From the NCBI RefSeq assembly GCF_002104995.1, contig NW_024468254.1:806001-870000 (forward strand): 64,000 nucleotides of DNA. Direction: 5' to 3'. Every line of letters begins with the position of its first letter. Position 1 is the stretch's first letter. A model generated the notes under the pieces. It saw only the letters and a program-made list of their open reading frames with translations, had not been told where the DNA came from and did no database searches. Below are positions 59,252 to 64,000 of the stretch, piece after piece. The stretch is from Linderina pennispora (lineage: Eukaryota; Kickxellomycota; Kickxellomycetes; Kickxellales; Kickxellaceae). A program made the position numbers and the translations under genes.

Positions 59252-60103
59252 TCAGCTCACTTCCTTTTTGGCCGCAGCAACATCCTTGTAGACGTCGAAG
59301 CGGCGCTGGGCGTAGATGGGAACCGACTGGCGCACCTCCTTGATCAGCTCCAGGTCCAGGTCGGCATAGACAATATCCTGCGAGTCCTCAGTAGTAGCAA
59401 TGACCCTGGCGAACGGGTCGACAATGGTCGAGTGGCCCCAGGCATGGTAGGTAGCGCTGGTATCCCGTGCTGGCGAGCACCCGGCGACAAAGACCTGGTT
59501 GTCCATGGCTCGTGCGCGCAAAAGCAGCTCCCAGTGCATGGGGCCGGTGGTCATATTGAAGGCACCTGGGTAGATCATGCCCACGCAGCCGCGACGCGCC
59601 GCAATCATGGCCAGCTCCGGGAACCGCATGTCGTAGCAGATGCCAACACCAAACCTGCCCCAGGGCGTCGCAAAGTCCGTCAGTGCGTTGCCGGGCTTCA
59701 GCACATCGCTCTCCTTGAACACGATGCGGCCCGGAAAGTCGATGTCGAACAGATGCACCTTGCGGTGCTTGGCGATCAGCTCGCCCTGGGGGTTCCACAC
59801 CGTGCATGTGTTGAACAGATGCCCAGAGTCGCGCTCGGGAATCGAGCCGCCCACCAGGAAGATGTTGCCGTCGCGGGCCATCTTCGACAGCTCCTGCAGG
59901 CTTTCGCTAGGCTGCGCAGCATCGATCTCCTCGGCGTACTGGGCAAAGTACTGCGTCCCGTAGGGCGAGTTGAAGCACTCGGGCAGAACGACGATGTTGG
60001 CGCCGGCTTTGGCTGCCTCCAGGACCTTGGCGCGCGCGTTGGCCAGGTTGACCGCCTTCTGCGCGCCGACCGCGAGCTGGACAAGGGCGAGTTTCAGCGA
60101 CAT
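59252..60103 (-). CDS. NIT2-like omega-amidase, tandem copy C (canonical)
   Basis: 283 aa from ATG 60103, single exon. Closest to the NIT2 family: Glu42 (VLPECFNSPYG), Lys115 (KHRKVHLFDIDFPG) and Cys156 (GICYDMRFPELAM), with MIYPGAFNMTTGPMHWELLLRARAMDNQ. NIT2 deaminates alpha-ketoglutaramate and alpha-ketosuccinamate formed by glutamine transaminases, in cytosol and mitochondria. The order C-B-A on one strand suggests that this is the ancestral copy and that A and B arose by tandem duplication. The C-terminus ends KDVAAAKKEVS. An upstream in-frame ATG exists (60208) but the added residues are not conserved. It is divergent from QCR10. Confidence 0.9.
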   Translation of the reverse strand: MSLKLALVQLAVGAQKAVNLANARAKVLEAAKAGANIVVLPECFNSPYGTQYFAQYAEEIDAAQPSESLQELSKMARDGNIFLVGGSIPERDSGHLFNTCTVWNPQGELIAKHRKVHLFDIDFPGRIVFKESDVLKPGNALTDFATPWGRFGVGICYDMRFPELAMIAARRGCVGMIYPGAFNMTTGPMHWELLLRARAMDNQVFVAGCSPARDTSATYHAWGHSTIVDPFARVIATTEDSQDIVYADLDLELIKEVRQSVPIYAQRRFDVYKDVAAAKKEVS

Positions 60104-60416
60104 TTGCGTGTGAATTCTAAAGAGTAAAGTGCAGACCAGATAGTTAGAGCAAGGGCGCGTGACGTTGGCCTTTGGCCAACTCAGCATCAGGTCGGCAGCA
60201 TCGCACACGGAACTGATCTAATACTCGTGGTGTAAATCCCAATCACCATCTCAACGAGATAAGCCCCAGATTTGCGATTATTCATACGCTTGGAGGGCTC
60301 AGTCTCAGCCAGCAGCGCTAACAGTAGTCGCGGCAAGATAATTCGAATTCAGTTTTGCATTTTGTCCTCTTTTTCGATTCCGATTTTATATTTTTCCTCA
60401 ATCATACAAAGCAAAC
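60104..60416. promoter_or_regulatory. Divergent promoter region NIT2-like/QCR10
   Basis: 313 bp between start codons; T-rich leader just before the QCR10 ATG. No clear TATA box. Confidence 0.4.
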
Positions 60417-60790
60417 ATGGTCCGCCCGGCTCCCATTTCGCCCAAGTTCCGCGCTAACGTCGCTGGCTACTCTGCCGAGTCTGCCCGCTACTGGTAAGTT
60501 TTCTGTTTGCAACAATCGAGCGGCTGAGGTGTCTATGCGGCGAGAGGAGATAACACGGAGCTGCGAGGGCCGGGGGAGCAAGCGAACTCGCGCGCTGAAC
60601 GAGAGCCACGGAGCTAACTATTCGGCTATCTTTTTTCTGATGTAGGCTTGGCTCGAGCGCCCGCTGGGGTGCGGTCACTGGTCTGACGGCCCTGTTCATT
60701 CTGTCGCAGGTGCCCACGATCAAGTCGAGCATTCTGCAGAAGACTCCGGTCCTCGGCTGGTACTGGAAGGTCGAGGAGGAGGCCAAGTAA
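60417..60790 (+). CDS. QCR10: Cytochrome bc1 complex subunit 10 (Qcr10)
   Basis: Small inner-mitochondrial-membrane subunit of complex III. Exons 60417-60493 and 60646-60790 with a 152-nt GTAAGT...TAG intron; 73 aa, the usual size. Start MVRPAPISPKFRANVAGYS is a short matrix-side segment, followed by one transmembrane helix (about 33-52, WGAVTGLTALFILSQVP) and a conserved tail TIKSSILQKTPVLGWYW, matching yeast Qcr10 (FQDTLYKKIPLLG). The C-terminus is acidic (KVEEEAK). The gene would be missed by ORF finding alone because both exons are short. It is convergent with threonine synthase. Confidence 0.85.
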
Positions 60791-60948
60791 ACTATCCATT
60801 CTTTTATCGTGTCCTTTTTCGTTTTCGAAATAGCATTCTGCTTCGTTATCCTACATGGCATGCCATGCTACATAGATGGAGATGGTCGTGGTGTGAGACA
60901 CCTCAAAACCAGTGATGATTGCGTTGTTCCCTCTAAAGAATTTTTCAA

Positions 60949-62466
60949 TTACTGGCTGGCAGCCTTGGCGACAATAAGCTGGGCGACAGCATCGGCCGAG
61001 TTCTCGCAGTGCTCGCAGCGACGGGGCTTGCCGAGCAGGCCGACGAAGGGCGGCGGCAGAATCGACTCAAAGTCCAGCGACTTGCCGTCGTCGTGGACGG
61101 CCTTGAGCACGGCCTCGGAGAACTTGGCCGGGTGTGCCGTGGACAGACAGACGACATCGGGGCTGCCGAGCTGCGCGATGTCCTCGGCCAGCGTCTCGGC
61201 CACATACACGCCGACCGCAGTATGCGGGTCCAGCAGGTAGGACGGCGTCTTGGCGTAGTACTTGGCGATGGTCGTGTATGTGTCGGCGTCGCTGCAGCGG
61301 CCCGACCAGAACACAGCCCGGGCGGCCTCCAGGGCTTTGGGCGACACGGCGAAGCTGCCGGATGCCCGCAGCTCATCCATCCACTGAGCAATGGTGGCGC
61401 CGGCGAGATCAGCGCGCTCGGCCTCGGTACCAACAACCTCGTTGTCGCGGGCTAGGTACCACAGGAAGCGCTCAAAGTTGGACGACACCAGAATGTCCAT
61501 GGCGGGCGACGGCGTGGCAAGCACGCCCTGCGCGCTGTTCTTCTCGTACTTGCCCGAGCGCAGGAAGCGGTCGAGGATGTCGTTGGCATTCGTGGCAATC
61601 GCCAGCTTGCCTACGGGCAGGCCGAGCGAGCGCGCATAGAAGCCAGCCAGGATGTCGCCAAAGTTGCCTGACGGCACGACGAACACCGGCTTGGGCTCAG
61701 CATTGCCCTGGCGCACCAGCGCAAAGTACGCATGGAAGTAGTAGGTGATCTGCGCCAGAATGCGCGCCCAGTTGATCGAGTTGATGGCGCCCAGCGAGTG
61801 CTGCTTCTTGAAGTCCGCGCGGCCAAACAGCTGCTTGACGATGTCCTGGCAGTCGTCGAACGTGCCGGCGATCGACACGTTGTGCACGTTTGCGTCCAGC
61901 ACCGTCGTCATCTGCGCCTCCTGGATCGGCGACACACGGCCCTCCGGGTGCAGAATAAACACCGACACGTTCTTCTTCCCGCGCAGCCCGTAGATCGCCG
62001 CACTGCCCGTGTCGCCGCTGGTCGCGCCCACCACCGTGATCTTGTGGTCAGGCTCGCCTGCCGCCTTCTGTGCGTTGCGCCGCTCAAGGAAGAACTCAAA
62101 CAGGTTCCCCAGGAACTGCAGCGCCACGTCCTTGAACGCGTACGTCGGGCCGTGGAACAGCTCCAGGATGTGCGTCTTGCCGTCAAGGCCCACCAGCGGC
62201 GTCACCTCCGGCGTATCGAAGGTCGCGTACGACCGGTGCACCAGATCAGACAGCTCTGCGCGCGAGATATCAGAGCCGACAAACAGCGAGATCAGCTCTG
62301 TCGCTAGCTCGGAAAATGACAGCTTCGCCCACGCCGTCTGCCAGTCGGACGGCAGCGAGGGCAGCGTCTCGGGAATATACAGGCCGCCGTCAGCGGCGAG
62401 GCCCTCGAGAACGACGCTCTCGAAGCCCTGGCCCTTGGACTGTCCACGAGTCGAACGATACAGCAT
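60949..62466 (-). CDS. THR4: Threonine synthase
   Basis: PLP enzyme converting O-phosphohomoserine to threonine, last step of threonine synthesis in the cytosol. Start set at 62466 (MLYRSTRGQSK), 505 aa, one exon. N-terminal domain has GFESVVLEGLAADGGLYIPE; the PLP lysine is Lys112 in HGPTYAFKDVALQFLGN. SGDTGSAAIYGLRGKKNVSVFILHPEGRVSPIQ is the conserved phosphate-binding segment, and SNGNFGDI-like PSGNFGDILAGFYARSLGLPVGKLAIATNAN follows. ATPSPAMDILVSSNFERFLWYL is typical of the fungal/E. coli-type (class I) enzyme. Length is close to yeast Thr4 (514 aa). The upstream ORF part (MRHSAFKQ...) is considered leader, because it is not conserved. Confidence 0.93.
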   Translation of the reverse strand: MLYRSTRGQSKGQGFESVVLEGLAADGGLYIPETLPSLPSDWQTAWAKLSFSELATELISLFVGSDISRAELSDLVHRSYATFDTPEVTPLVGLDGKTHILELFHGPTYAFKDVALQFLGNLFEFFLERRNAQKAAGEPDHKITVVGATSGDTGSAAIYGLRGKKNVSVFILHPEGRVSPIQEAQMTTVLDANVHNVSIAGTFDDCQDIVKQLFGRADFKKQHSLGAINSINWARILAQITYYFHAYFALVRQGNAEPKPVFVVPSGNFGDILAGFYARSLGLPVGKLAIATNANDILDRFLRSGKYEKNSAQGVLATPSPAMDILVSSNFERFLWYLARDNEVVGTEAERADLAGATIAQWMDELRASGSFAVSPKALEAARAVFWSGRCSDADTYTTIAKYYAKTPSYLLDPHTAVGVYVAETLAEDIAQLGSPDVVCLSTAHPAKFSEAVLKAVHDDGKSLDFESILPPPFVGLLGKPRRCEHCENSADAVAQLIVAKAASQ

Positions 62467-62835
62467 ATTGTGTTGAAAAAATTGATTAATGTGAAATTCT
62501 TGGGGGGAAAGAAGAGGAAAAAGAATGATTCTGGTGTGGGCGCCGCCGTATCGCCGATGTCTTTGCCTCGTGCCTTTAATATTTTTTTGTTTGAATGCGC
62601 TGTGTCGCACTCAGTCACAGCTGTTATCGCTGTGTCGCACTGATGATTCACCTATTGGCGACCGGAGGGGATAAACCGCGCGCCTTTTGGCCTCAGTAGA
62701 TCCGGCAAGTAGGATCGATTCAGCCGGCCGCGTGCATGGGAGGATTAGAGGCGGCTATCGTGAACCCTGAGGTTAGACAGTGCGGGTGGAATGATGCCTT
62801 TAAAAGAGAAAGTGATCCAGAAAGAGAAAAGCAGG
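62467..62835. other. Intergenic between THR4 and CBP80 genes
   Basis: THR4 promoter and CBP80 3' flank; no gene seen. A duplicated GCTGTGTCGCACT occurs at about 62599-62643. Confidence 0.4.
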
Positions 62836-64000
62836 CTAGAGCGTGATGGCGCGCACATCAGTGTACACCTGGCGCAGCTCGTCGCTGACGTCCGGCGTGA
62901 ACACAATGTTCTCCAGCGTGGTCGCCGCCTCTGCCACCTGGTAGCGGTACGACCGCACAAATTCCTTGAACCGGCCCATCAGCCACGCCCGGTCCACCGC
63001 CGACGCCGTGCCCTGCTCCGACCCCAGCAGCTGCACAAAGCGCTGGATCGCCAGCACCACCACGTCCCGCTGCTCCTGCACCATCTGCGCCAGCGACGCC
63101 TCAATCTGCCCCACGGCCTCGGTGTCCACCATGCCGTCACCCGCCAGACCATCGTCGCCCGCGGCCGGCTGGCGCGCAGCCTCCAGGCGGTCCTGCAGCT
63201 GCGCAATGCGGATGTTGACCTTGTTGACCGTGTTCTGTAGGATCTCCCAGTAGTGGAACCGGTGCCACTTGCCCACGTGCGACGCGTCGAACACCAGCTC
63301 GACAATCGTCGACGGATCAATCACACGGTAGTTGAACAGCTTGTCGATCGTGATGGCGAAGAACTGGTGGTTGCGCAGCCAAAAGTCCTCGGTGACCTTG
63401 GCAATCTGCAGCTTCGCTTCGGCCGTGTCGCCGAACTTTTGCAACGCTGGCAGGAACCGCTCGATTGCGCTCAGCATGTGGCTGAACGTCTTGCTGCCCA
63501 AAAGCAGCACGTGCTCCACCAGCATCTCGCGCGCCAATGAGCGCCGCGCCGCATCGTCCACGTCCGTCCACTGCGTGTAGTGCTCGTCGAGGATCGCCAG
63601 CGCCTGGTCCGCCGTGCCCTTGTTCTTCAGACACACGCCCACAGCCACCGAGACCGCGCGCGTGCGCTCGTCCATCGCCTGCACCGTGAATTTGAAGTTC
63701 TGCGTCGGCACCCGCGCTGGGATCAGCGTCTGGCATGACTCGGGCAGCAGCTGCTTGACGCGGTCCAGGTACGACAGCCGGATGATCTTCAGCAGCGTCT
63801 CCTCCAGGAAGCAGCGCTTGGGCGTGCCTGCCTCGTCCTCCGCCACTGCCTCCCACTTGTCCCAGTCCCACTGGAACCCAAAGTTGCTGATGTACACTGC
63901 CAGCCAGTTCGACAGCCGGTTCAGGCACTCCACGTCCATGTTCACCAGCCGCTCAAACACGTTCTCCACTGTCGTGCTAAACACCGCCGGGTAGATCTGC
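62836..64000 (-). CDS. CBC1: Nuclear cap-binding protein subunit 1 (CBP80), 3' part
   Basis: Large subunit of the nuclear cap-binding complex, bound with CBP20 to the m7G cap of Pol II transcripts. The reading frame is open to the window edge and has no ATG near it, so the 5' part (including the first MIF4G domain) lies outside. About 388 residues are visible, covering the second and third MIF4G-like domains: RLSNWLAVYISNFGFQWDWDKWE, LEETLLKIIRLSYLDRVKQLLP, AREMLVEHVLLLGSKTFSHMLSAIERF and HRFHYWEILQNTVNKVN. These match human NCBP1 (LSNFQFRWSWEDW; KSFSHSFSALAKF; LFVWEILHSTIRKMNK) in order and spacing. An acidic/Ala-rich insert lies in the coiled-coil region. The end VTLENIVFTPDVSDELRQV corresponds to VTLENLLF in human. 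Confidence 0.9.
   Translation of the reverse strand, partial: QIYPAVFSTTVENVFERLVNMDVECLNRLSNWLAVYISNFGFQWDWDKWEAVAEDEAGTPKRCFLEETLLKIIRLSYLDRVKQLLPESCQTLIPARVPTQNFKFTVQAMDERTRAVSVAVGVCLKNKGTADQALAILDEHYTQWTDVDDAARRSLAREMLVEHVLLLGSKTFSHMLSAIERFLPALQKFGDTAEAKLQIAKVTEDFWLRNHQFFAITIDKLFNYRVIDPSTIVELVFDASHVGKWHRFHYWEILQNTVNKVNIRIAQLQDRLEAARQPAAGDDGLAGDGMVDTEAVGQIEASLAQMVQEQRDVVVLAIQRFVQLLGSEQGTASAVDRAWLMGRFKEFVRSYRYQVAEAATTLENIVFTPDVSDELRQVYTDVRAITL

Noticed and set aside
59231-60127. 298-codon plus-strand ORF opposite the NIT2-like gene
   Set aside because: Antisense shadow of a well-conserved coding frame with high third-position GC.
1-64000. Search for tRNA, rRNA, CRISPR, transposase or LTR features
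   Set aside because: No A/B-box plus cloverleaf, no rRNA-like sequence, no transposase or reverse-transcriptase motif and no spaced direct repeats were noticed; a computational scan (tRNAscan-SE, Infernal, RepeatMasker) would be needed to be sure.

Overview
This window looks like nuclear DNA of a filamentous, early-diverging fungus. The genes are eukaryotic, introns are GT-AG (two are GC-AG) with CTAAC branch points and short exons, and the set is typically fungal (CCH1, TRL1-type tRNA ligase, SFP1-like factor, GET5, NAS2, THI80, THR4, QCR10). Expanded GH18 chitinases with Cys-rich carbohydrate-binding modules and a mixture of very intron-rich and intronless genes would suit Kickxellomycotina (Zoopagomycota). 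That placement is inference, not shown by the sequence.

Layout. 1-4,300: 3' end of a monoacylglycerol-lipase-like hydrolase, GET5, an old-yellow-enzyme-type flavin oxidoreductase and a small secreted protein. 4,823-14,542: an intronless four-domain CCH1 calcium channel and an SFP1/JAZF1-type zinc-finger factor with a 2.8-kb upstream region. 17,360-24,773: DNA ligase I, spread over 13 exons, with an upstream in-frame start that looks like a mitochondrial presequence. 25,206-34,550: a ZNHIT2-like protein, a chitinase, a large PH-domain (Spo71/Mug56-like) protein with a frame break, and thiamine pyrophosphokinase. 34,635-40,318: a DHA2 multidrug transporter, the proteasome chaperone NAS2, and tRNA ligase. 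41,468-51,869: four tandem GH18 chitinases on the + strand, sharing near-identical blocks but differing in module content. 53,939-57,088: a possible micro-ORF transcript, a FYSH/SBDS-domain protein and RPA32 (with a 7-nt first exon). 57,245-60,103: three tandem, diverged nitrilase-family genes. 60,417-64,000: QCR10, threonine synthase and the 3' part of nuclear cap-binding protein CBP80.

Functional themes. The chitinase array (plus a fifth copy at 26.5-28.5 kb) is the most obvious accessory system: secreted catalytic domains with a modular set of linkers, Cys-rich binding modules and a common C-terminal beta domain, apparently homogenised by gene conversion. The three nitrilases keep the Glu-Lys-Cys triad but differ around the active site. 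Most other genes are housekeeping: genome maintenance (ligase, RPA32), RNA metabolism (tRNA ligase, CBP80), proteostasis (GET5, NAS2), Ca2+ entry (CCH1). No mobile element, rRNA, tRNA or CRISPR was recognised. All functional calls are from reading motifs by eye; no database search was run.
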